A stretch of 64,000 bases of DNA from the NCBI GenBank assembly GCA_036171675.1, contig JAVHRO010000075.1:30185-94184 (forward strand), read 5' to 3'. This DNA comes from Vicingus sp036171675 (GTDB lineage Bacteria; Bacteroidota; Bacteroidia; Flavobacteriales_E; Vicingaceae). Made by a program: the position numbers and the translations under genes. Shown here one piece after another: positions 27,201-35,370 of this stretch. Below the pieces are notes generated by a model, which saw only the letters and a list, made by a program, of their open reading frames with translations, had not been told where the DNA came from and made no database searches. Position 1 is the first letter of the stretch, and every line of letters begins with the position of its first letter.

Positions 27201-30200
27201 TAATATCGTTACTGTTGTTAATGTAACAGTAAATCAACCGCCTGTTTTAACATCTTCGTTTACCAGCGATAATTGTAATTCATGTGATGGAACAGCAACT
27301 GTAAATATTTCTTCTGGTACAGGGCCTTTCACCTATTATTGGGACGATAATTCTAATCAAACAACACCAACAGCCACTAATTTATGTGCTGGAACTTATC
27401 ATGTGGTTGTTACTGATGGAAATGGGTGTCCAGCGACTATTCCTGTTACCGTTGATGCAACATGCACCCCAACAGTTTGCACCCAAAAACCCAACATCAC
27501 TCTGCCAAATGGAGCAACTTCAACTTTTGTATCAATACCCAACGGCTCGTTAGTAGAAGTACAAGGTTTATTTACAATTGATAATCTTGCCACCTATACC
27601 AATGTTAAATTTAGAATGGCGGCTGGAGCTCAGATTGATATTAAATCCAACAACTCGTTAACATTAGATGGATGCTATTTATTTTCTTGTACGAAGCTTT
27701 GGAAAGAAATTACTGTAAATCAAAAAGCTGATTTAGTTGTTCAAAATTACACCATTATTGAAGATGCCGAAAAAGCCATTCATTGGATAACTGGCGGTGC
27801 TGTTACCATTAACAGTTCTATATTTAATAGAAATGGTACTGGGTTACATCTAGAAAGCCCATTTCCTGGAACAATTGCAACAAATGTGGTAGTAAGTAAT
27901 ACTATATTTACCTGTAGAAATTTCCCTAATTCTTTATATCTAACAGCCTTTAATTTAGGTTCATTTACAACCTTAAAAAATGACCTGTTTAACGACAATT
28001 TAAGTTTGTACCCTTATGGTAGTTTAATTGCTCCTGCACCAATAAATACAAGAAGTACTTATGGAGTTTACACGAATGAAGTAAGTGCAACCATTGGTGT
28101 AAGTGGTTCAGCGAAAAACAGAAACCTTTTTGATTATTTAGACTTTGGAGTTTATGTTCTTACTAATGCTGATATGACTATTGTTAACAATTCATTTGCT
28201 AACTTATCTGGTTACAGTATTAAAGGTATAATGAAAGGAATTGGTGTTTTTGCTAAAACTAAACCTGGTTTTATCATGAATATTGGTGGTACTAATACCA
28301 AAGATGGTAATTATTTTATAAATTGTTATAGAGGAGCTAACATAACAGATTATCGAAACATCAATTTTATTAATAATTCGATAACCAACACTAGCACTTC
28401 TACAGTATTTAATAATACTCTTCCACAAATTGGACATATTGGCCTAGCCATATTTTCTACGTTGACACAATCAAACATAATGTTAAATTATGTAATTAAT
28501 AATAATACTATCGACAACAATGCTACTGGTATCTACATCAATAGTTTATATACAAAATTAGATGGTCATAACATACAATTGACCAACAATAATTTGGATG
28601 TTACTGGCTTCAGCACCTATTGCAACCAAGGTATTTGGATGCAAAGTTTATCGGGTAGTACTGCCGTTACAGGAGGAGTAAACGTTGCCAATAACACGGT
28701 TCGTAACAGCGAAATAAATGCCCTGTTGTTCGAGAACGTTAACAACGGGTTAAATGTAAACCTCAACACCGAACTTTCGGTTAAATTTAATGCCAACCAA
28801 AGCAAACAGGTTGTTCGTTTAAACACTTGTAGCGGTGCGGTAGTTACTACTAATGGTAACATTACCACCACCAATAACACTACTATACCGACAGGTACAA
28901 GTAATACGATTACAGGTATCTATTTAAACAACTGCCAGTCGAGTTTAGTAACCTGTAACACTATTAATTTTGTGGATGTGTGTGTACTGTTTAACCAGCC
29001 CAACAGCCTCTCGCAATTTACCGGCAACACCATGAACAATGCCCAAATTGGGTTATTGTTAGCAAATGGTGCCATTATTGGGCAGCAAGGTGACGCCACC
29101 AACCCAAGTGGTAACGAGTGGGGTGCTAATAATCCAACCAACATTACAGGTTTCCATACGTTTACCTCACTTACGGCTGGTGCTAACACTGACTCCAAAC
29201 TGTTTTGCAGACCCAATGCAGTTACCAATTGTGCTGTCGGTGGGCTTAAAACTTTTCCGTGTAGTAATGGGTCTAACAACCCTCCTGCTGATGTTTATTC
29301 AATAGGTTCTGGAGGCTTAAATACCGCCACTGGCTCACCTGTTGCCAGTTGTACTGGCAGGTTTGGTAATCCATTAGCCAATGCCAAAGCCTTGTTACAT
29401 GAGGCGGATAGTGGTAACGGTAGTGCCGTGGATAAATTTTTACAAAAACGGCAGGCGTTCCACCTCATTAAAACCGACCAAACAGGTAATTTAATGGCTG
29501 ATAACGAGTTAAGTACGTTTTTTACCTTAGAACAGACCCAAAACATTGGTAAAATAAGTACCACCAACGAGTTGATTGGTAGCAACAGTTTTGCTACGGC
29601 ACAAAACACCAACAGCAGTATTTCGCCAACCAACGTAGCCGAACACAACATTAAAGCGGTAAACGAAATTTGGCTAAACAGTTTGTTAGACACCACTTAT
29701 GTATTAACGGTTGCCGACAGTAACACCCTAGCCACCATTGGTAGTATCTGTATGCAGCAGGGAGGAGATGCTACCGTATTGGCACGTAGTTTATTAGCAA
29801 ACTTTACACAAACTGCCATGAATTTTAACGATTGTATAGAATTGCCTTTTGGTAACAGCCCAAACAACACCAATAAAATGAGTACCAATGGTAATCTTAT
29901 TTTAAATGGTAGTTTTGAAACTATTGACACCACTATCTTTCCTTATTTTGAAGCGGCTACTCCTTGGATAGGCCCTGAATGGGGATCTCCAGATTTGTTT
30001 ACCCCATATAAAGTAGAGCCAATAGCTGGGCATCAAGCCCCTCAGCATGGTCTGAATTATGCTGCAGGCACATATTTTTTGGAAAACCCTCCTTTCTCTT
30101 CTAATACTAACTATAGAGAACCTGTTATTGCTAAAACAAGTATTACCTTAAGTTCAGGGGTGCAATATTGTTTATCGTATTACATTTCGTTGGCTGATAC

Positions 30201-31026
30201 CTATAACTGTGCGGTCAACCGTAGTGATGCCTATTTTTCGCCTACACCCATGGATCCCACCTTATCATCAGCCCCTTATTTGATGTATGTACAGCCCCAC
30301 GTAATGGCAGACAGCACCATCTTTTATACCGGTAAACTGAACTGGACTCGAATTGAAGGCAATTACACCGCTTCGGGGGGTGAAAATTACATTACCATTG
30401 GTAACCTGCATCCGGATGGACAAACCGATACCTTATGCAACGGTTCAATGGCATCGGTTGGTGCACCAAATGGAAGATCAGCTTATTACTATATGGACAA
30501 CTTTAGCTTGGAAGAAATAAAACCGGTAGATGCAGGGTTGGATGTGAGCATTACGAGTGGTGATACGGTGCTTATTGGCAACAATTTAGATTCGGCAAGC
30601 AGTTATGTGTGGTCGCCCAATGTTTTTATTAACGATGTAAATACCTTAAACCCAACAGTTAGCCCATTGGAAACCACTACTTATTATGTAAGTAAAACGC
30701 AGTGTAGTGTTACCACTACCGATAGTGTTACTGTAGTGGTTGCTCCGCTTGGAGTTAGTGAATTTAGTAATTCAACTAATGTGAGGATTTATCCCAACCC
30801 TAATAATGGTACATTCTACATTACTCATCAGCTACCGCTTGAAAATAACGTCTATATAGAAGTTATGGATATAACAGGTAAAATAGTTCATCGTGAGATG
30901 TTAACCACAAGAAACCAACAGGTAGTTAAAACCCAACAGTTGAACACAGGGTTATATTTTGTTAATTTTAAATCCGATTTAGGCGAATTGATGTACTCTA
31001 CCAAAATGAGTATTCTACATAAGTAA
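24259..31026 (+). CDS. Giant T9SS-secreted M43-like metalloprotease with PKD, SprB and beta-helix modules
   Basis: The 2255 residues start with a signal peptide (ending SLNAQ). A pappalysin-like (M43) domain has the zinc motif HEVGHYLFLIH (about H272-H282) and a Met-turn-like NFMYYS; the glycine usual at position 8 of HExxHxxGxxH is phenylalanine here. Next come a PKD domain (WSWDFGDGT, about 415), a propeller-like region (GNWYFGDRAGLNF), a second PKD domain (LLWDFGDGVG), an SprB-type repeat (CDGTATVNISSGTGPF), a parallel beta-helix-like region rich in Asn/Thr, and a carbohydrate-binding-like module (NLILNGSFE). The C-terminal type A sorting tail is VRIYPNPNNGTFYI to SILHK. It is the first gene of a three-gene block; the next starts 2 nt after the stop. 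Substrate unknown. Confidence 0.87.
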   Translation: MKKVFSIVSILLLAISLNAQEMCGFDSLYNNLINDPVQKESFDLMNDAVTKYVNEHQTQTFAVDADYIIPVVVHLIEAYPGALGISYNQIVSQIDALNIAFNSQYTAYNGQANGATNTRIQFCLASQTWNASAGTPQGAIPWSPLGAGVMQYTDAVLTNHSSTPSGANGQDALINLVNDYASNPPYGNKFPYDKYLNIYVVNNINSGNWLGYAPTPIYPLLNFTTDVFLDGVVIRADVFGDNTHPSLGGGFNLYSPATGKIFRKDEGKVLAHEVGHYLFLIHTFQGGCTGTNDFLNDTDPCVQGTWACSPSPSNGCNTNPFDQWDNFMYYSEDLCLRDFTNDQKLRMEGFIQTDNRRTLMVSHTNYVDVGLIATGCVDPLLTAEFTINPGSVCINSSVSFETPTGVGYTATQWSWDFGDGTILPFSSTNNSVNHTYLVQGSYTVILTASDGTTQIPLPQQIFASDCSAIQSTQGNWYFGDRAGLNFASGTPIAITNNPNPMSTSEASSCMSDPSGNLMFYTDGTRVYNNIHSLSTMSAGGSGTSHQTLIIPDPASPNNQFYIISLKGFNSLTGPMNGNFSFSRVTVSGSSLIYPNLNSPMPLPLGANGDIAEMITAIPKCNGIDYWIVVHGARNDANPNFQNALFVYSLTSNGIDPVIDVYPVSGIAGFGGIKASPDGTRIAHTTGEGFGGNTRVFDFDNSTGIISNPRVINREGYGISFSPNSNLLYISDSPTITCNIYQYDVTNPNPMSTENLVGTYNFNNPDLQLGPNNQIYAAVFSQNHLAVISNPNAYNSTPNACAYNFNGPILTIGTQTPTSRFGLPNFIDAIQPPINPSFTFAQTSCSTVDFLVDECWADYNLLWDFGDGVGTSTLPNPTYTYTSTGTFNVQLTLSLGTFSQTITQSVGVSTGAPLTVNGATTVCNDGNVYFYDIPLVAGFTNNWTVTGGTFDNGTTSFTGTTTSINWNPSGGTITINSSNGGCNIVTVVNVTVNQPPVLTSSFTSDNCNSCDGTATVNISSGTGPFTYYWDDNSNQTTPTATNLCAGTYHVVVTDGNGCPATIPVTVDATCTPTVCTQKPNITLPNGATSTFVSIPNGSLVEVQGLFTIDNLATYTNVKFRMAAGAQIDIKSNNSLTLDGCYLFSCTKLWKEITVNQKADLVVQNYTIIEDAEKAIHWITGGAVTINSSIFNRNGTGLHLESPFPGTIATNVVVSNTIFTCRNFPNSLYLTAFNLGSFTTLKNDLFNDNLSLYPYGSLIAPAPINTRSTYGVYTNEVSATIGVSGSAKNRNLFDYLDFGVYVLTNADMTIVNNSFANLSGYSIKGIMKGIGVFAKTKPGFIMNIGGTNTKDGNYFINCYRGANITDYRNINFINNSITNTSTSTVFNNTLPQIGHIGLAIFSTLTQSNIMLNYVINNNTIDNNATGIYINSLYTKLDGHNIQLTNNNLDVTGFSTYCNQGIWMQSLSGSTAVTGGVNVANNTVRNSEINALLFENVNNGLNVNLNTELSVKFNANQSKQVVRLNTCSGAVVTTNGNITTTNNTTIPTGTSNTITGIYLNNCQSSLVTCNTINFVDVCVLFNQPNSLSQFTGNTMNNAQIGLLLANGAIIGQQGDATNPSGNEWGANNPTNITGFHTFTSLTAGANTDSKLFCRPNAVTNCAVGGLKTFPCSNGSNNPPADVYSIGSGGLNTATGSPVASCTGRFGNPLANAKALLHEADSGNGSAVDKFLQKRQAFHLIKTDQTGNLMADNELSTFFTLEQTQNIGKISTTNELIGSNSFATAQNTNSSISPTNVAEHNIKAVNEIWLNSLLDTTYVLTVADSNTLATIGSICMQQGGDATVLARSLLANFTQTAMNFNDCIELPFGNSPNNTNKMSTNGNLILNGSFETIDTTIFPYFEAATPWIGPEWGSPDLFTPYKVEPIAGHQAPQHGLNYAAGTYFLENPPFSSNTNYREPVIAKTSITLSSGVQYCLSYYISLADTYNCAVNRSDAYFSPTPMDPTLSSAPYLMYVQPHVMADSTIFYTGKLNWTRIEGNYTASGGENYITIGNLHPDGQTDTLCNGSMASVGAPNGRSAYYYMDNFSLEEIKPVDAGLDVSITSGDTVLIGNNLDSASSYVWSPNVFINDVNTLNPTVSPLETTTYYVSKTQCSVTTTDSVTVVVAPLGVSEFSNSTNVRIYPNPNNGTFYITHQLPLENNVYIEVMDITGKIVHREMLTTRNQQVVKTQQLNTGLYFVNFKSDLGELMYSTKMSILHK

Positions 31027-31028
31027 AA

Positions 31029-32027
31029 ATGATAAAATACAAGTGCATACTAGTTATATTTTTTCTGAGTGTATCTGTTGGATACACTCAGAATTTAGTG
31101 CCTAATTATTCTTTTGAAAGTATTGACCAGTGCCCTGATATGGTTAATAATGCAAGTGTCGATTTATGTGTAACCTCATGGACTGACCCAACCAATGGAA
31201 CTTCTGATTATTATAATTCATGCTCACTTTCCCCCTTATGGAATATCCCCTCTCATAATAACGGGGGAGGGTATCAATATCCTCGGACTGGTGTTGGGAT
31301 GGTTGGCTTAATAGCCTATCAAGGACCAGGAACATATAGGGAGTATATTCATGTTCAATTGATAGATAGTTTAAAACAAGACAGTTGTTATTATGTAGAA
31401 TTCTATGTAAACAAAATGAATAAACCAAGATATGCCGTTAATTTAGGTTGTTTTATTTCTGATACAACTATTAACAATAATTCAGGGTCAATTTTGTTAA
31501 ATTATACACCCCAAATAAAGCAACCTAATGCCTCCTTGTTAACAGATACTTTGAATTGGATTAGGATTAATGGTGTGTATAAAGCAAATGGTGGCGAACA
31601 ATTTATTACCATTGGTAACTTTAGTGATAACAACACAATTGATACCTTGACCGTAGGAGACACAGGAAATAATTTTGCTGTTTATTACATTGAAGATGTT
31701 ACTTTAAAATTGGTTCAGAACAATGTAAGTGTTGCTGATGCAGGTGTTGACCAATCCATTAATCAGGGAGATAGTGTACAAATAGGTAATAACATGTTAA
31801 GTGATGCTGTTTATAGTTGGTATCCAAGTGCAGGATTAAATGATACAACATTAGAAAACCCAATTGCTAAACCAACCGTTACTACTACTTATTATTGTAC
31901 TAAAGATGTTTGTAACAATCAAACTATTGATAGTGTTATAGTTTCGGTATTACCTAATGGAATATCATCTTATCATAATAATGAAAACTTTAGTAACCTA
32001 ACCCTAATAATGGTAGTTTTAGAGTAA
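31029..32027 (+). CDS. Exported protein, truncated before its T9SS sorting domain
   Basis: The 332 aa have a signal peptide (ending VGYTQ) and the start NLVPNYSFESIDQCP, as in carbohydrate-binding-like domains of T9SS cargo. The body resembles the end of the preceding giant protein: ANGGEQFITIGNF here against ASGGENYITIGNL there, and QGDSVQIGNNM against SGDTVLIGNNL. The frame stops just where the sorting tail should start. The tail lies downstream in another frame (32005-32227). A small indel therefore detached it, and the product may be secreted only to the periplasm. Function unknown. Confidence 0.75.
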   Translation: MIKYKCILVIFFLSVSVGYTQNLVPNYSFESIDQCPDMVNNASVDLCVTSWTDPTNGTSDYYNSCSLSPLWNIPSHNNGGGYQYPRTGVGMVGLIAYQGPGTYREYIHVQLIDSLKQDSCYYVEFYVNKMNKPRYAVNLGCFISDTTINNNSGSILLNYTPQIKQPNASLLTDTLNWIRINGVYKANGGEQFITIGNFSDNNTIDTLTVGDTGNNFAVYYIEDVTLKLVQNNVSVADAGVDQSINQGDSVQIGNNMLSDAVYSWYPSAGLNDTTLENPIAKPTVTTTYYCTKDVCNNQTIDSVIVSVLPNGISSYHNNENFSNLTLIMVVLE

Positions 32028-32227
32028 CACACAACCTACCCCTTGAAAATAACGTCTATCTAGAAGTAATGGATTTAACTGGTAAAATAGTTCATCGTGA
32101 AATTTTAAACACAGGAAATCAGCAAGAGATTAAAACCCAATTACTGAACACAGGGCTATATTTTGTTAATTTTAAATCCGATTTAGGCGAATTGATGTAC
32201 TCTGCCAAATTAAGTGTCATTCACTAA
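32005..32227 (+). pseudogene. Frameshifted T9SS type A sorting tail
   Basis: In the frame shifted relative to the upstream ORF this segment encodes NPNNGSFRVTHNLPLENN, then VYLEVMDLTGKIVHREIL and on to SAKLSVIH and a stop. It is an almost exact counterpart of the tail of the 2255-residue protein, and much of the DNA is identical (compare 30838-31024). Alignment suggests a net loss of about 4 nt near 31998-32008, or an assembly error. Confidence 0.8.
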
Positions 32228-32238
32228 AACATTGAGCC

Positions 32239-33774
32239 ATGAAAACTAAAGTTGCAACCCTTCTTTTCGCTATTTTATTTGCGAATGTAACCACATCTGC
32301 TCAGTTGATTGCAGGTGATACAGCTATCGGTCAGGTTATTTCTAATCCTAATGTAAACCTTTCGGTGGTAACTATGAACCAAACTAAATATGCCTTAATT
32401 GACCTTGATTGTGATAGTGTTGCTGATATGCGAGTAGAATTATATAAAGGTCCAACAATAATAGATGGTGCAAATTATGCCTCCTTACGTGTGTTGAATC
32501 CTATTTTCGAAGTTTGTGCCGATACAAGTTATGTTTTTGGAGGTGTAGTAGTAGTAAATTATTATAATTTAGGCGATACATTAATTTGTACTGGTAATAA
32601 TGTTTGGTTAAACGATACCATCTATAATATAGGTAATTACGGTTGTATGGAATGTTTCGGCCCTACAAATATGAATAACGCATTTATTTCCTATAAAAAC
32701 ACATCAACTTCACAAATAGGTTGGATAAAAATATCTTTTAATTTAGATGATGCAAACGTTGTAAGTATTCCAATTACTCTTTCAATTCCTGAAATATTAT
32801 CACCCTGTACCAACACTGAAATATCAGTTATTGATACAACGGATTTTACATGTGGTATTTTTACTTTCAATGCGATAATTACACCTCCTACGTGTAATGG
32901 CTTTTGTGATGGTTCTATGCAAATTACAAACATATCGGGTGGAACTCCGCCTTATACTTGTGTGTGGAATACCACTCCTGTTCAAGTTACGCCAAACCCT
33001 ACTGGTTTATGCTCAGGTAATTATACATTGACTATAACTGATAGTTTAGGCAATACCTGTTCCATTGATTTGAATGTTCCAGCTCCTTTACCCATCACTT
33101 TTACGTTAGTGGTAACCAACGTTTCTTGTTATGGCTCATGTGATGGAAGTATTTATATAGATAGTCTTTCGGGCGGAACTTATCCTTACACTTATATATG
33201 GTCAAATGGGGATACCAATTCAACAGTTTTTGGTTCATGCTCGGGTACATATACGGTATGTGTAACCGATGCAAATGGTTGTACGGTATGCCAATCAGTA
33301 ACTGTTGCAGAACCCGCTGAAATACAAGTTTTCGAAAATGTTACCGATGCCTCTTGCCCTTCTTGTTGTGATGGAGATATTCAGTTGTTTCCTACTGGAG
33401 GAGTAGCACCTTATTGGTATCAATTTACCCCATCGGGTTCTTCAATTAATCTTTGCCCAGGCATATACAACTGGTGTGTTACTGATGGTAATGGTTGTTC
33501 TACTTGTGATACAGTAGTGGTTTCATTTCCAACTGCTATAAAAAACAATACGGATGCAACCGTTTTTTCTGTTTATCCCAATCCTTTTAAAGATAAAATT
33601 TACCTGAATACTACTAAACAATTTGTTGAAATTTATACGGTATTAGGTGAAAAAATAATACAAGATTATACCAACGAAATTGATTTGACAACAACTAAAT
33701 CAGGCATGTACTTTATTGTAATTAAAGATAGTGATGACACCCCTGTTTATAAAGAAAAAATAGTGAAAGAATAG
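32239..33774 (+). CDS. SprB-repeat T9SS cargo protein
   Basis: The 511 aa have a signal peptide (ending TTSAQ), an N-terminal domain of about 190 residues without clear family, then three SprB repeats recognisable by NGFCDGSMQITNISGGTPPY, YGSCDGSIYIDSLSGGTYPY and SCCDGDIQLFPTGGVAPY. The end is a type A sorting tail (FSVYPNPFKDKIYLN to YKEKIVKE). The repeats are unusually cysteine-rich. SprB repeats are found in the mobile gliding adhesin SprB and in many surface proteins. It lies 11 nt after the frameshifted gene, as third member of the block, and the right 36-bp repeat begins right at its stop codon. Confidence 0.85.
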   Translation: MKTKVATLLFAILFANVTTSAQLIAGDTAIGQVISNPNVNLSVVTMNQTKYALIDLDCDSVADMRVELYKGPTIIDGANYASLRVLNPIFEVCADTSYVFGGVVVVNYYNLGDTLICTGNNVWLNDTIYNIGNYGCMECFGPTNMNNAFISYKNTSTSQIGWIKISFNLDDANVVSIPITLSIPEILSPCTNTEISVIDTTDFTCGIFTFNAIITPPTCNGFCDGSMQITNISGGTPPYTCVWNTTPVQVTPNPTGLCSGNYTLTITDSLGNTCSIDLNVPAPLPITFTLVVTNVSCYGSCDGSIYIDSLSGGTYPYTYIWSNGDTNSTVFGSCSGTYTVCVTDANGCTVCQSVTVAEPAEIQVFENVTDASCPSCCDGDIQLFPTGGVAPYWYQFTPSGSSINLCPGIYNWCVTDGNGCSTCDTVVVSFPTAIKNNTDATVFSVYPNPFKDKIYLNTTKQFVEIYTVLGEKIIQDYTNEIDLTTTKSGMYFIVIKDSDDTPVYKEKIVKE

Positions 33775-33810
33775 AAAATTAGTGATTTCGAGAGAAATTT
33801 TAAAGTAATT
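33775..33810 (+). repeat. Right 36-bp direct repeat (att-like)
   Basis: Identical to 24045-24080, the 3' end of the acyl-CoA dehydrogenase gene. It follows directly on the stop of the SprB-repeat gene and precedes the rpsU promoter, so it marks the right edge of the 9.7-kb block. Confidence 0.85.
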
Positions 33811-33834
33811 TCTACGATAATTAAAAAATATTTC

Positions 33835-33842
33835 TAAATTTG
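33835..33842 (+). promoter_or_regulatory. -7 element of the rpsU promoter
   Basis: TAAATTTG followed by C, 36 nt before the rpsU ATG. A TTTC at 33809-33812, partly inside the right direct repeat, is the nearest -33-like box (22-nt spacer). Confidence 0.6.
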
Positions 33843-33878
33843 CAACCCTTAAAATTAATTTAATTAAAACACAACATA

Positions 33879-34067
33879 ATGATAATTGTTCCAGTAAAAG
33901 ACGGAGAAAACATCGAAAGAGCGTTAAAAAAATACAAAAAAAAGTTTGAAAAAACTGGCGTTGTAAAAGAACTTAGAAACAGAAAACAATTCGACAAGCC
34001 TTCTGTGATAGATAGAGCAGAAAGAATAAAAGCTATTTATGTTGAACAGCTGAGAAAAGCTGAATAA
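33879..34067 (+). CDS. rpsU: 30S ribosomal protein S21 (bS21)
   Basis: bS21 is a small basic protein at the mRNA exit of the 30S subunit; in Bacteroidota it helps to sequester the anti-Shine-Dalgarno of 16S rRNA. The 62 aa start MIIVPVKDGENIERALKKYKKKF and contain RNRKQFDKPS, as in bS21. Flavobacterium species have a strong Shine-Dalgarno before this gene, but here the leader (AAAACACAACATA) has none. A long hairpin with a T-run separates it from xerC. Confidence 0.95.
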   Translation: MIIVPVKDGENIERALKKYKKKFEKTGVVKELRNRKQFDKPSVIDRAERIKAIYVEQLRKAE

Positions 34068-34086
34068 TAGCTTTAAACAAACTTAT

Positions 34087-34148
34087 AAATAGTTTACTTT
34101 GATAACTTTTTGGATTCAATTACGTTATTAATGTAAACTATTTTTTTT
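34087..34148 (+). terminator. Terminator/attenuator between rpsU and xerC
   Basis: AAATAGTTTAC pairs with GTAAACTATTT across a loop of about 35 nt, which itself can form a short inner stem. Eight T residues follow and run into the xerC ATG. It would end most rpsU transcripts and let some reach xerC-hpf. Confidence 0.65.
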
Positions 34149-35027
34149 ATGAATAACATTGAACCTTTTATTCAATTTCTTCAACATCAGAAAAGGTATT
34201 CAATAAATACAGTTACTGCCTATAAAAAGGACTTAGAGCAACTTTTTGAGTTTTCTTCAAAAACCTACCAAGTAACCGCATCCAACCAGCTCTCTTCATC
34301 TATAATTAGATCATGGATGGTTGAATTAAAAGAACAACAAAACTCCAACAGAACAATTAATAGGAAAATTTCAAGTGTCAAAACTTTTTTTAAATATTTA
34401 AAAAAAAACGGCATCATTTCTTCAAACCCATTATCAACTGTCATTACACCAAAAACTAGTAAGTCCCTACCTTATTTTTTAAAAACTACAGAAACAGAAG
34501 ATTTATTCTCACTAAATTTATTTCCAGACAACTTCATTGGAAAAAGAGATAGTTTAATATTAGAATTGTTTTATGCTACTGGTATGAGACTATCAGAACT
34601 AACTAATTTAACAACTCATTCTATAAATTTAAACGTTAACACTGTTAAAGTTGTAGGTAAAAGGAATAAAGAAAGGATAATTCCAATTACCAATAATCTT
34701 GCTACAAAAATAAAAGACTACCTAATTAGTAAGGATCAACTATTTGATAATACTAGTCTTTTTGTGACAGAAAAAGGAAAAAAAATTTACACAAAACTTG
34801 TCTACAGAATAGTTATTGCTTACCTTAGCAGCATCACAAAAAACAATAAAAAAAGCCCCCATATATTGAGACACACCTTTGCAACACATATGTTAAATAA
34901 CGGGGCTGATATAAATACAATTAAAGAAATACTTGGTCATAGCAGCTTATCTGCAACACAGGTTTACACACATAATTCAATAGAAAAATTAAAAACCATA
35001 CATAAATTGGCTCATCCTAAAGCCTAA
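34149..35027 (+). CDS. xerC: Tyrosine recombinase XerC/XerD family
   Basis: A site-specific recombinase that resolves chromosome dimers at dif. The 292 aa contain the N-terminal SAM-like core-binding domain (FIQFLQHQKRYSINTVTAYKKDL) and a complete catalytic set: R147 (GMRLSEL), K171 (VGKRNKER), H238 and R241 (HILRHTFATHM), H264 (LGHSSL) and Y273 (VYTHNS). Location beside rpsU and hpf is standard for the housekeeping Xer of this phylum, so I do not assign it to the adjacent cargo block. It starts immediately after a T-run. Confidence 0.93.
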   Translation: MNNIEPFIQFLQHQKRYSINTVTAYKKDLEQLFEFSSKTYQVTASNQLSSSIIRSWMVELKEQQNSNRTINRKISSVKTFFKYLKKNGIISSNPLSTVITPKTSKSLPYFLKTTETEDLFSLNLFPDNFIGKRDSLILELFYATGMRLSELTNLTTHSINLNVNTVKVVGKRNKERIIPITNNLATKIKDYLISKDQLFDNTSLFVTEKGKKIYTKLVYRIVIAYLSSITKNNKKSPHILRHTFATHMLNNGADINTIKEILGHSSLSATQVYTHNSIEKLKTIHKLAHPKA

Positions 35028-35029
35028 AA

Positions 35030-35035
35030 AAGGAG
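35030..35035 (+). promoter_or_regulatory. Strong Shine-Dalgarno of hpf
   Basis: AAGGAG, within AAAAAAGGAGA, lies 6 nt before the hpf ATG. I saw no comparable site in front of the other genes of the window, whose leaders are A/T-rich without a purine box. Confidence 0.8.
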
Positions 35036-35041
35036 AACATC

Positions 35042-35347
35042 ATGAAAGTAAATTTAAAAATCAGTTCGGTACATTTTGATGCAGACAAAAAGTTATTGGA
35101 ATTTGTTCAAGAAAAAGTAAATAAACTAGGTCAATATTATGATAAAATAATTGATGGAGACGTTGTACTTAAAATTGATAACAGTAAAACAGGAGAAAAT
35201 AAAATTGCAGAAATAAAAATTTCAATTCCAGGAAATGATCTTTTTGCTAAAAAACAATGCAAAACATTTGAAGAAGCTACCGACTCATCTGTTGAAGCAC
35301 TCCAAATTCAATTAAAAAAACATAAAGAAAAATTGAAAAAAGTTTAG
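35042..35347 (+). CDS. hpf: Ribosome hibernation-promoting factor, HPF/RaiA family
   Basis: The protein binds the 30S decoding region and silences ribosomes in slow growth. The 101 aa are the short form. Family features: KISSVHFDADKKLLEFVQEKVNKL at the N-terminus, VVLKIDN, EIKISIPGNDLFAKKQ and TFEEATDSSVEALQIQLKKHKEKLK. It is 14 nt after xerC in the same operon. Unusually for this phylum it has a strong Shine-Dalgarno. A terminator that overlaps the next promoter follows. Confidence 0.93.
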   Translation: MKVNLKISSVHFDADKKLLEFVQEKVNKLGQYYDKIIDGDVVLKIDNSKTGENKIAEIKISIPGNDLFAKKQCKTFEEATDSSVEALQIQLKKHKEKLKKV

Positions 35348-35370
35348 TTTAAAAAAATTTTATATTAATA

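Noticed and set aside
28920..29696. Two long reverse-strand ORFs (119 and 133 codons) inside the giant cargo gene
   Set aside because: They lie antisense to a continuous frame with clear domain content, have low-complexity translations, and arise from the richer G/C composition of this part.
34149..35027. The tyrosine recombinase as integrase of the flanked T9SS block
   Set aside because: It lies outside the repeats, beyond rpsU, and its place beside rpsU and hpf is that of the housekeeping Xer gene. It could act in trans, but the sequence does not show this.
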